64,000 bases of DNA from an uncultured Roseburia sp. (lineage in GTDB: Bacteria > Bacillota > Clostridia > Lachnospirales > Lachnospiraceae), in the NCBI GenBank assembly GCA_947573605.1, contig CANPGM010000015.1, positions 1 through 64,000 on the forward strand, read 5' to 3'. Of the stretch, positions 56,984 to 64,000 are shown piece by piece; positions within the stretch are counted from its first letter, which is position 1, and each line of letters starts with the position of its first letter. Position numbers and translations under genes: made by a program. The notes below the pieces were generated by a model, which did not search any database, was not told the DNA's origin, and saw only the letters and a list, made by a program, of their open reading frames with translations.

Positions 56984-59900
56984 TCAGCTTTCTGTATCTT
57001 CAGAATTAAAAATATCTAATATCTTTTTTATATCAGACGTAATTATGACGTTCTTATACATACTAAAGAAAGCATCATATACTTCACAAAAATAATTATA
57101 GTATAATATCTTAATTTGGTGTAACAATGGATTCATCTTTGCATGTTCGAATACATAATTTACAATATTATTGTACGCCTCTCCTTCTACATACTTATTA
57201 TATAATCTTTTATAGTCTGGCTTCTCTAACATATTTATTTTAATTAACATAGAGCAAATTTTTTTATTTATTTTCCTCATTGCAGTACTTTCCCAGTCAT
57301 TATCACCAACTCTCATTTTTACCTGTTCTATTTCCAGTGGGAAAAGTAACTGATATTCTTTGTTCAACAAAGTAATATCCGATGAATTACAATTTATTCT
57401 CAAATACTTCCAATAGTCATCCATTTCATTTAGTTTAGATTTAAATGCCGAAACCAATTCAACATTTCTTTTTAAAGTATCAAAATCGTCCCTAATCTGA
57501 ACTAGATTTTTTCCATTTATAGGAAATATCATCTGGCAGCATCCTATCTCGGACATCCTACCCCTTTTGATATGTAACACACTATTTCTGTTTTTCTCTA
57601 ATCCCAAATAGCGGTATCCACTCCAAACAGTAGTACTAAATCGTGACACATGTTTCTGTTCGTACTTCTCAATCATTCTTTCAAAAACAAGATATTTCAT
57701 ATTACGGTCAAAATATACAGTATCACATATCTCTGGGTCTAATATATTCAACCTTTGATCTCCATTTTCTGAACTAAAAATAGCCATTGTTGGTACATTA
57801 CTAAGCAACCATCTGATAATATGCATGATCTTCCTGACTTTGTTTTTTTGAATATCATCTTCGTAATTATAAATTGAAGAATCAAAAAAACTCTCTTTAA
57901 ATTTTTCAACTTCATTCATAATTTCTTCGCGCTTTTCATGTGACGATGTACATCGTAATTCTTCAAGGTTATTCTTTAAAACATTATGGCAAGAAGTAAT
58001 ATCAATTACATATTCATTCCAAAAATGACTATTATTTTCGCGAATAGAAAAAATTGCAAATTTTCTCTCAACATTAATTATATCTAATATAGTCACTTTT
58101 TCGTTTTCAAATAAATAACCTTCTTTTTGAGAGGAACTACTTTGTCCGTCAAATATACAATTATCATTTTCAACTGTAAAAGATTCTTTTTTATATGAAT
58201 TATATTCTTTAAATTTCCATATTGGTATACTAAATAATGTAGATTTATTACCAAGTTTATCAATACTGTTTTTATCAATCATATTTAAATCATTAAGAAT
58301 TTGAGATAGCAAAGTATTCCACTTACTAATTTTATTACTATTTTCTGTACTAAACAGCTCATACCTCTCACTTACCATTGCATAATAAATTAATGCTGCT
58401 ATCGAAAGAAGTTTTTCTTCTGCCTTGTTTAGGGACTCCTCATCAGAAGAAAATAACGATTCCATAATCCCTTTTTTAACCCGATCAAATAATTTCTGTA
58501 CTTCAATTTTTTCTTTGTCTTTTCCATTTTTATTTGGGTTCTCTTCTACAATATCAATTATAGTAGTGCCATAAAATTTCAAAGCATTACGCACCGTAAT
58601 GAGAATTTTCTGATAAACCGTTTCCAGCTCCTCATCGCCCTCTTTTGAAAATCCATTTCGGTTCAATTTCAGTAACCTGCTATTTAGCGTATCCTTTAAG
58701 TCAATATATTCAATTAAATTTGCATCCTCTTTAAAAAATTTTTCTGCAACTTTAATTCCCTTATAATATATTTTTATGCCGTCGCCGTGATGAAAGCTCT
58801 CATCTATATTGATTTGTTCACGCATAGACAAAATACGGTCAATACCCATACATGCATATGCATTACATTCATGATTCCAGACATATAATTTTATTTTATC
58901 CGGGTCAAAAAAATACATATCGCCATTGGAATCATTTTTAATATACCACTCTGGATTTAATCCATATGCCCACGAAACAGGAAATCTGTTTAATGACTTA
59001 TCCTCTTTTATATCTCTATTATTTATATGAACAGTCATTCCTGTCTCTCTGAATTTTTTTGTAAACAAATCATTATAAATAAAATCTTCTCTTACGTCAA
59101 AACAAGGATCAATAATCCACAAACCAATTGGAAACAACGGTTCTCCAACCATTTCCCCCAGATAAAAAGCCATCTGCTTTATGAGTTCCCTTGTATGGCG
59201 AAGCATTTGCATATTATCATATCCCTTTTCAAAAGGATCCGTACCGTTCCAGGTTTCCGGGCTTTCATTATGAAGTTTTTTCTTACTATAAGGAACAAAG
59301 ACCTCAAATCGTGTACCACAATAGGGTTCTTCTTTATCACCATCTTTATGTTCTGTTAGCATTACATTGATATAACCGTCCATCTCATTACTTCTGGGAT
59401 AAAAAGTGATCTCATAATTTTCATCTTTACGCGTATATGTCTTCGCTCGTAATATTTTACTCACCAAGAACACAGATTGAAGTCCTATACCAAATGTACC
59501 CGTTGGCCGCAACCATTTAGGCATTTTTTCGACTTCTGCTTTTCTTTTTTCATAGCTGGTTCCAACTTTAGCAATCTCATTAATATCCTTTGCACTTATT
59601 CCTGTCCCATAATCCCTTATCCCAACCAGAACTCCACATTCAAAATCAAAAAAACCATCTTTTAATTGATCATAATCTTCTTTTGAAAATTCAGTGATTT
59701 TATCATCTTTCTTTTTCACAACTTTAAATTCAATTTCTACCGGATACTGTTCCGGAGAAAGAATTTTCTTTACGTCATCCGGACTCAGGCTTATGTCAAT
59801 CTCTACATTTTGATTTCTTCGGTTCTGCCGCTTGCAGTCTCTAAAATACTGGAGCTTTGTTGCATCTATAGCATTCTGCAATAATTCTCTTAAAAAAACA

Positions 59901-61090
59901 AAATTTTCATCTGTGTAAATATTATTGCCTTCCAATAAATGAAACGCTTTATCCTGTGAAATTTCAAATTTACTCTCAACTAATTCCTCCGGTATTCTTT
60001 TACCCTTTAACAACAACTCAGTTCGATCCAAACTAGGGAGTCCTATATTTAATTCCTTTGGACGTATTACAGACCAATGGTAAGAAATATTTTTCAGTAT
60101 CGTCTTGATACTGTCACATTCCTTCCTAACAAGGCGTAATTCATCCTGATCTTTACAATCCGCACAAATAGATATTTTTTGATTTGTAATTCTCAGCCTG
60201 CGAATTGCCTTATGTTTTCCATAATGCAGTTCAGACGTTTTGGGAATTTCGCCCAGATACTCTTTTGTTAATGGATGAAAACGGTTATTATCCATATCTA
60301 AAGCATCACCCAGTTGTAGTAAAATCGCGATAAACCTGGGATGCACATAATCATGTGCGAATCCGGAATCTTCCTGATGCAATTCAAATACAGCCTCAAA
60401 ATCCCATTTTGTGTGCGTATTAGCACAATTGGCAATAATATAAAATAACCTACTTGGAATTTCTATCGCTGAAAAGCCTATTCCAAGCTTCTCTGGTGAA
60501 TCAATCCATTCTTTTAACTTCTTACTTGATATATCACCATGCTCTTTTCTGCGAAACTCAGCCAATAAATATGTAATAGCATATGAAATTTCCAATTTTT
60601 TCTGTAATAGCTTTTTGTACTCTTTTTTCTCAACTCTACTTTCTACATCGCTACACTCCCGAAGTAAAATTTCTGCATATTTAGACATTTCGCTCGTACC
60701 TGTTAAACGCACTTCCTCAATAAATTTATGAAACTCAGTATTATTTATTATATCTATTTTATCATCATGTGTAATACACATACCTATATCATGAATATAT
60801 ACGGTATGCAAAATCAAAAAACAGTCAGTTGCAGACAATAACTTTACATTTTCTTCTCCCAGAAGCATTTCTATATTATGAAGTATTGCTTCTGAATGTG
60901 TCGCGTCGTGCATGCTATAAGATGGAAAGGAAGGCATAATTAACTGTTGTACATGCATTAGCCATCTTTTATTATGATTCCATTCATGCCACAAAATATC
61001 ATGACGCTCTGTATGATCCTTACATTCTGTATACGCTTTCAACTGCCTTTCAATTGTAAACGAGATATGACACTCCTGCTTTTCTCCCAA
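56984..61090 (-). CDS. HD-domain plus Hsp90-like (GHKL) ATPase protein
   Basis: A 1,368-residue cytosolic protein (numbered from TTG at 61090). Residues 30-350 are an HD phosphohydrolase-like domain with H65, H100-D101 (VYIHDIGM) and D262 (LQLGDALDMD), a likely metal site. Residues 370-640 form a GHKL ATPase: N box ELLQNAIDA (E402, N406), Mg/ATP Asp492 in RDYGTGIS, lid G box GTFGIGLQS (530-538). The remaining ~700 residues are unrecognised. The TTG is chosen because GGAGG lies eight bases before it; a GTG 15 bases upstream lacks a site. The gene is much more AT-rich than its surroundings. HD plus GHKL proteins occur in predicted conflict systems, to my recollection. Confidence 0.85.
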   Translation of the reverse strand: MGEKQECHISFTIERQLKAYTECKDHTERHDILWHEWNHNKRWLMHVQQLIMPSFPSYSMHDATHSEAILHNIEMLLGEENVKLLSATDCFLILHTVYIHDIGMCITHDDKIDIINNTEFHKFIEEVRLTGTSEMSKYAEILLRECSDVESRVEKKEYKKLLQKKLEISYAITYLLAEFRRKEHGDISSKKLKEWIDSPEKLGIGFSAIEIPSRLFYIIANCANTHTKWDFEAVFELHQEDSGFAHDYVHPRFIAILLQLGDALDMDNNRFHPLTKEYLGEIPKTSELHYGKHKAIRRLRITNQKISICADCKDQDELRLVRKECDSIKTILKNISYHWSVIRPKELNIGLPSLDRTELLLKGKRIPEELVESKFEISQDKAFHLLEGNNIYTDENFVFLRELLQNAIDATKLQYFRDCKRQNRRNQNVEIDISLSPDDVKKILSPEQYPVEIEFKVVKKKDDKITEFSKEDYDQLKDGFFDFECGVLVGIRDYGTGISAKDINEIAKVGTSYEKRKAEVEKMPKWLRPTGTFGIGLQSVFLVSKILRAKTYTRKDENYEITFYPRSNEMDGYINVMLTEHKDGDKEEPYCGTRFEVFVPYSKKKLHNESPETWNGTDPFEKGYDNMQMLRHTRELIKQMAFYLGEMVGEPLFPIGLWIIDPCFDVREDFIYNDLFTKKFRETGMTVHINNRDIKEDKSLNRFPVSWAYGLNPEWYIKNDSNGDMYFFDPDKIKLYVWNHECNAYACMGIDRILSMREQINIDESFHHGDGIKIYYKGIKVAEKFFKEDANLIEYIDLKDTLNSRLLKLNRNGFSKEGDEELETVYQKILITVRNALKFYGTTIIDIVEENPNKNGKDKEKIEVQKLFDRVKKGIMESLFSSDEESLNKAEEKLLSIAALIYYAMVSERYELFSTENSNKISKWNTLLSQILNDLNMIDKNSIDKLGNKSTLFSIPIWKFKEYNSYKKESFTVENDNCIFDGQSSSSQKEGYLFENEKVTILDIINVERKFAIFSIRENNSHFWNEYVIDITSCHNVLKNNLEELRCTSSHEKREEIMNEVEKFKESFFDSSIYNYEDDIQKNKVRKIMHIIRWLLSNVPTMAIFSSENGDQRLNILDPEICDTVYFDRNMKYLVFERMIEKYEQKHVSRFSTTVWSGYRYLGLEKNRNSVLHIKRGRMSEIGCCQMIFPINGKNLVQIRDDFDTLKRNVELVSAFKSKLNEMDDYWKYLRINCNSSDITLLNKEYQLLFPLEIEQVKMRVGDNDWESTAMRKINKKICSMLIKINMLEKPDYKRLYNKYVEGEAYNNIVNYVFEHAKMNPLLHQIKILYYNYFCEVYDAFFSMYKNVIITSDIKKILDIFNSEDTES

Positions 61091-61105
61091 TGTTCTTTCC
61101 TCCAC

Positions 61106-61562
61106 ATTCTTTATTTTTCGTTTATTATTGTAAAAGTTCTTCTTTTGTAATCTATTTTATATCTACAATTATAGTTATTTTTATTTCTTCTGTAAAGTCT
61201 CACTTTTTTTCCTTTAATAGCAATTATTATTACGATCTTTGTAAATAACATTACTATATTATAAATATAATAGTATATACTATTTTAATTAGTAATAAAT
61301 CACCCTTGAAACAAGTAACAAAATCTGTTACACTTATATCAGCCAAAAGAATACAGGAAATATATTACAGTTTTGTGGTAGCCCCGCATACGTATGAAAA
61401 TTTTTTCTGTTACTCTGGCCATCCTGTCTCTGCCGTACAAGGGCGGTGGAAAACAGGGTTTACTACAAAAGATAAATGCATGAAAAGTACAAAAGACAGG
61501 AAAAAGGGGGAGTGATTTTGGTCGCTCCCCCTTTTCCTGTCTTTCGGTTTACCTGTACTGGC
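61106..61562. other. AT-rich intergenic stretch
   Basis: About 450 bases with no supported gene. Near 61251-61282 is an AT palindrome-like run (TATTATAAATATAATA). A 69-codon ORF at 61306-61515 runs into the inverted repeat below and has no family resemblance. The region probably holds the promoter of the HD/GHKL gene. Confidence 0.5.
61493..61545. repeat. Long near-perfect inverted repeat
   Basis: AAAGACAGGAAAA-AGGGGGAG and CTCCCCCTTTTCCTGTCTTT form a 20-pair stem with a 12-base loop. It may be a strong terminator, or an end of a mobile element next to the nuclease gene. Confidence 0.7.
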
Positions 61563-61764
61563 TTATTGTAAAAAGTCTGATATTTTTCTTAAATTCCTCC
61601 ACTTTCGGGAAAACAGGTATGTCCGAAGAAATTTCTTCCTTATTCGAAAAAATACCACCTGATCTGGAACTCCAAAGACGTTGTCCGGAACTTCACGCCA
61701 TATTGGCGCGAATTGGACCGCCTTCTTTTTTGGGATCCCTCCCTTTTTCCCGGAGGACGTTGTT

Positions 61765-61965
61765 TTAGAGTTTTTCCAGCTCCGCCGCATCAAGGCTGCT
61801 GATGCAAACTTCTGCCATATAGTAATCCATCCTAACACGGAAAAGCATTCCTATCGTCATTCGGGCCTCCTGTTTCCTGCCACGTTCAATTCCCTGTTCT
61901 TTTCCCTGTTTAATTCCCTGTTCCAGCCCTTCCTCATAAATGCCTGCCCCAAGCCCTCTAAACAT
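61765..61965 (-). pseudogene. Duplicated 3' tail of the Rpn-like nuclease gene
   Basis: A 66-codon ORF (MFRGLGAGIYEEGLEQGIKQ... AAELEKL) starting five bases after the stop of the full nuclease gene. It repeats that gene's C-terminal ~60 residues with divergence. It has no catalytic part, so it is a tandem-duplication relic. Confidence 0.8.
61862..61957. repeat. 96-base direct repeat, copy 1
   Basis: Identical to 62122-62217, 260 bases downstream, encoding the GAGIYEEGLEQGIKQGKEQG segment of the nuclease tail. The flanks are diverged. Confidence 0.92.
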
Positions 61966-61970
61966 GTTCT

Positions 61971-62969
61971 TTATCTTCGGATATTCCGCGTCTTTGTACT
62001 CTTCTTCTCCCGGAGCACACCTTCATAGAGCTCCCTCAGCTCCACTGCGTCAAGACTGCCGGTACACTCCTCTACCATATGGTAATCCGCCCCTGCGCGG
62101 AAAAGCTTTTCTGCCATCATCCGGGCCTCCTGTTTCCTGCCACGTTCAATTCCCTGTTCTTTTCCCTGTTTAATTCCCTGTTCCAGCCCTTCCTCATAAA
62201 TGCCTGCCCCAAGCCCTGTCATATGCTCCACCTCCTGTCTGATCGTCGGATTACTTTCTACATTTGTATACTCTTCCATTTTTTCGATCTCTCCCGCAAA
62301 CACCGCGCGCAGGAAGTCAAATATCTTTTCCCTGCTTTCCCCACCCCTGCGGATGAGGATGACGTTCAGCAGGTCAAAATCCGCCTCTGGCTCTTCACAG
62401 ATCCCGATTAAGTCTTCCCTTTTCACAGAATAGCCTGTCGCCGTATCCCGCAGCTCCGGCGGGACGTTCCTGTTGCAGATCCAGATCGAGTACACCTTCT
62501 CCAGCGCCGCATAATCCGCCGTCTCCGTCAGCCGTCCCAGCTGCGCGCTCAGTTCCCGCGCCGCGTAATACAACGCACGTTTTATAACCGGATATGCCGG
62601 CCTCCCCGGCCGATAATCATTCTGCAGCTCCAGGTTAATGTGCAGATGCACGCATAGCTTCGCGTCAGACAGCCGCGGATTTACCGACTTAAAATGCACG
62701 TCATAGCGGATCAGTTTTTCCGTTACGGAAGAAAGCTCCGTCGGCAGCCCTTCCACACTGACCGGGAGATCCTCCACCGGCACGTCCCCGATCGTGTCCG
62801 CCTCAATATACCGCATGACCTCCTCCACAGTGCAGCCCTCATACTCCGGCACAACCATCTGCAGAATGGGTGCAAGGATTTCCCGGTTCTTAAAAAGCCT
62901 CCTGCAGGCCTCGTCATATTCCCTGCCCTGCGCTGATGCATAGAAATCAATCTTCGTTTCATCCCTCAT
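61971..62969 (-). CDS. Rpn/PD-(D/E)XK nuclease family transposase-like protein
   Basis: A 332-residue protein of the Rpn (recombination-promoting nuclease) type. The PD-(D/E)XK core is seen in LIRYDVHFKSVN, LHINLELQND and DLLNVILI (Asp, Glu-x-Gln in the order typical of this family). The C-terminal half has a Lys/Glu-rich repeated helix (GIYEEGLEQGIKQGKEQGIERGRKQ). Such proteins are common mobile-element-associated genes of gut Firmicutes. It is followed by a duplicated tail. Confidence 0.88.
   Translation of the reverse strand: MRDETKIDFYASAQGREYDEACRRLFKNREILAPILQMVVPEYEGCTVEEVMRYIEADTIGDVPVEDLPVSVEGLPTELSSVTEKLIRYDVHFKSVNPRLSDAKLCVHLHINLELQNDYRPGRPAYPVIKRALYYAARELSAQLGRLTETADYAALEKVYSIWICNRNVPPELRDTATGYSVKREDLIGICEEPEADFDLLNVILIRRGGESREKIFDFLRAVFAGEIEKMEEYTNVESNPTIRQEVEHMTGLGAGIYEEGLEQGIKQGKEQGIERGRKQEARMMAEKLFRAGADYHMVEECTGSLDAVELRELYEGVLREKKSTKTRNIRR
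62122..62217. repeat. 96-base direct repeat, copy 2
   Basis: The in-gene copy of the repeat also present at 61862-61957. Confidence 0.92.
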
Positions 62970-63027
62970 ACCGTTTCTCCTTCGTCTTCTTTTATTATAC
63001 TAAAAAGTTTTCTTTTTTCAACGCTTC

Positions 63028-63150
63028 CTACCGTTTTTTCTGCATCACGGCACGAATGATACTCCATTCGGCAGAACAATAGGATAAACTGCAGCCTGTA
63101 CCCGCTATCCCTTCTATGTCATGGATGAGGATCTCTTCATAAAATTCCAT
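63028..63150 (-). CDS. Small ORF of unknown function
   Basis: A 40-residue ORF (MEFYEEILIHDIEGIAGTGC...VMQKKR) with AAGGATG before the ATG. It lies directly behind a terminator-like hairpin. No family recognised; weak support. Confidence 0.35.
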   Translation of the reverse strand: MEFYEEILIHDIEGIAGTGCSLSYCSAEWSIIRAVMQKKR

Positions 63151-63179
63151 AAGCAACATCCTTTCTGTAAACGAAAAAA

Positions 63180-63216
63180 GCCTCGGCTTCTACAAGGAGA
63201 ATACAAAAACCGAGGC
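63180..63216 (-). terminator. Terminator-like hairpin
   Basis: On the minus strand GCCTCGG and CCGAGGC form a 7-pair stem followed by TTTTTT. It would end transcription of the truncated gene lying upstream (63217-63360). Confidence 0.7.
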
Positions 63217-63360
63217 AAGAGATAAGCGGTTCCATATTCAGTTATATTCATGCTACCATAGCAGAATGGACATCCCGACGATTCTATTTCTTCCAGGGTG
63301 ATGTCCTCATCCGGCTGCACAAACTGCTTGGCATATCCGGCAAGCTGCTCATTGCCTAGA
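63217..63360 (-). pseudogene. Fragment of a small Cys-containing protein gene
   Basis: The minus frame reads NEQLAGYAKQFVQPDED then ITLEEIESSGCPFCYGSMN. It has no ATG upstream and continues through the terminator, so both ends are unclear. It is apparently cut at 63360, where the integrase fragment begins. Family unknown. Confidence 0.35.
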
Positions 63361-63879
63361 ACCTGTCAGCAGATCGCTATTACATTTAAGCAAATTATGA
63401 AAATGGCTGTTACCGACAATTACGTCGGTTCTGGAATGTACGATATGATATGCTCCGACAGAAATTTACCCAAATACATCCGGACAGAAAAAAGGGCGGT
63501 GACAGAACTGGAAAAGAACGCTATTTCATATGCTGACTTCACGGATCGTGAAAAAGCTTTTGTTTATCTCATCTACTCATGCGGCTTACGACGTGGAGAG
63601 GCTTTGGCCTTGTCAATTTTCGATTTTTCATTTGAAAGGGATAAATCTGTCTCGATTACAAAAGCTCTTATTTTTGACGGTAACGCCTCAGAAATAAATC
63701 CTATGCCAAAAACGGATCACGGATTCCGTAAAATCCCTGTGCTGGAAAGCACTGCAGCCTTTCTAAAAAAGTATATGGCAGTACTCAAAGGTTCTCATCT
63801 GTTTACCTGTGGTAATGGCTCTCTGATCACACCCTCCTATCTCCCCTTCCCTGTTACGCCGTCTGCTTCGGCGGCTTGA
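63361..63879 (+). pseudogene. Truncated tyrosine recombinase (integrase)
   Basis: About 170 codons of a phage/transposon-type integrase. It contains the core helix with first catalytic Arg (YSCGLRRGEALAL) and KTDHGFRKIPVLE. It lacks the N-terminal arm-binding domain, and the frame breaks off after SLITPSYL before the HxxR and Tyr motifs. It cannot be active. It marks past integration of a mobile element. Confidence 0.75.
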
Positions 63880-63905
63880 GCGGCTGAATAGCCAAAAGTA
63901 ACTAT

Positions 63906-64000
63906 TTAAGTTACTTTCTTTGCAAAAAAAATGTCCATAGGATTACTTATACGTAATTTGTCAATCATAATCTGAATTTCATCACTTCCAAAAACCCCCT
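63906..64000 (-). CDS. C-terminal end of an off-window gene
   Basis: The minus frame encodes FGSDEIQIMIDKLRISNPMD then IFFAKKVT and a stop. It continues past the window edge. Too short to assign a family. Confidence 0.4.
   Translation of the reverse strand, partial: GVFGSDEIQIMIDKLRISNPMDIFFAKKVT

Noticed and set aside
61306..61515. 69-codon plus ORF before the inverted repeat
   Set aside because: No ribosome site, no family pattern, and its end lies in the hairpin.
61563..61838. 91-codon minus ORF near the nuclease
   Set aside because: It reads the duplicated nuclease tail in another frame.
62122..62217. Possible CRISPR array from the repeated 96-base segment
   Set aside because: Only two copies, too long, inside coding sequence; no short regular repeats or cas genes.

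Overview
The window looks like a chromosome segment of an anaerobic, low-to-moderate GC, spore-forming Firmicute, most likely a Lachnospiraceae or Clostridiales gut-type bacterium. The evidence is the FabK-type fatty acid operon headed by acpP, the spoVT gene behind a sigma-G-like promoter, ECF vitamin transporters, a DUF6774-type small protein, DUF4321 and DUF1538 proteins, a ferredoxin-fused aldo/keto reductase, and a surface protein with clostridial cell-wall-binding type 2 repeats. A sigma-28-like promoter, a chemoreceptor and two cyclic-di-GMP proteins suggest a motile or motility-derived cell. Genus-level naming is not possible from the sequence alone.

Region 1 (1-10.2 kb) is glutamate dehydrogenase followed by a complete type II fatty acid operon on the minus strand: acpP, fabK, fabD, fabG, fabF, fabZ, a fused accD-accA, fabH, a MarR (FabT-like) regulator and a small membrane protein. 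A strong promoter with a FabT-like palindrome just downstream of the start site precedes acpP. The biotin carboxylase and biotin carrier genes (accC, accB) are not in this operon. Region 2 (10.2-18 kb) is a TPP riboswitch with a ThiT thiamine transporter, a lipoprotein, an acyltransferase-like membrane protein, a ROK glucokinase, a class A penicillin-binding protein with a Pro-rich repeat tail, and spoVT.

Region 3 (18-36.4 kb) is a mixed core: a MATE exporter, an HD-GYP protein with an unusual receiver domain, a binding-protein/GGDEF hybrid, a nicotinamidase-like hydrolase beside a complete ECF transporter, HAD phosphatase, aldo/keto reductase, small redox and membrane proteins, a phospholipase C-like protein, a 2-hydroxyacid dehydrogenase, patatin and NfeD proteins, a FliD-C-like protein with its own sigma-28-like promoter, an S66 peptidase and tRNA-Gly(CCC). 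Region 4 (36.4-50 kb) holds a BceAB-type peptide-resistance transporter. Its probable two-component system lies 6-8 kb away, across a large secreted pectate-lyase-like surface protein. DAHP synthase and a MerR/MutS-like ATPase operon follow. Region 5 (50-55.5 kb) is a methyltransferase, an acetyltransferase, a DUF1538 membrane protein paired with a double P-II-like protein, and a chemoreceptor.

Region 6 (55.5-64 kb) is accessory DNA. It carries a tRNA-like fragment, gene remnants, a large AT-rich gene for an HD-phosphohydrolase plus Hsp90/GHKL-ATPase protein of about 1,370 residues (the best candidate for an uncharacterised conflict or stress system), an Rpn-type PD-(D/E)XK nuclease with a duplicated tail, and a truncated tyrosine recombinase. 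A short palindromic repeat occurs three times across the window (2.3, 32.7 and 39.9 kb).
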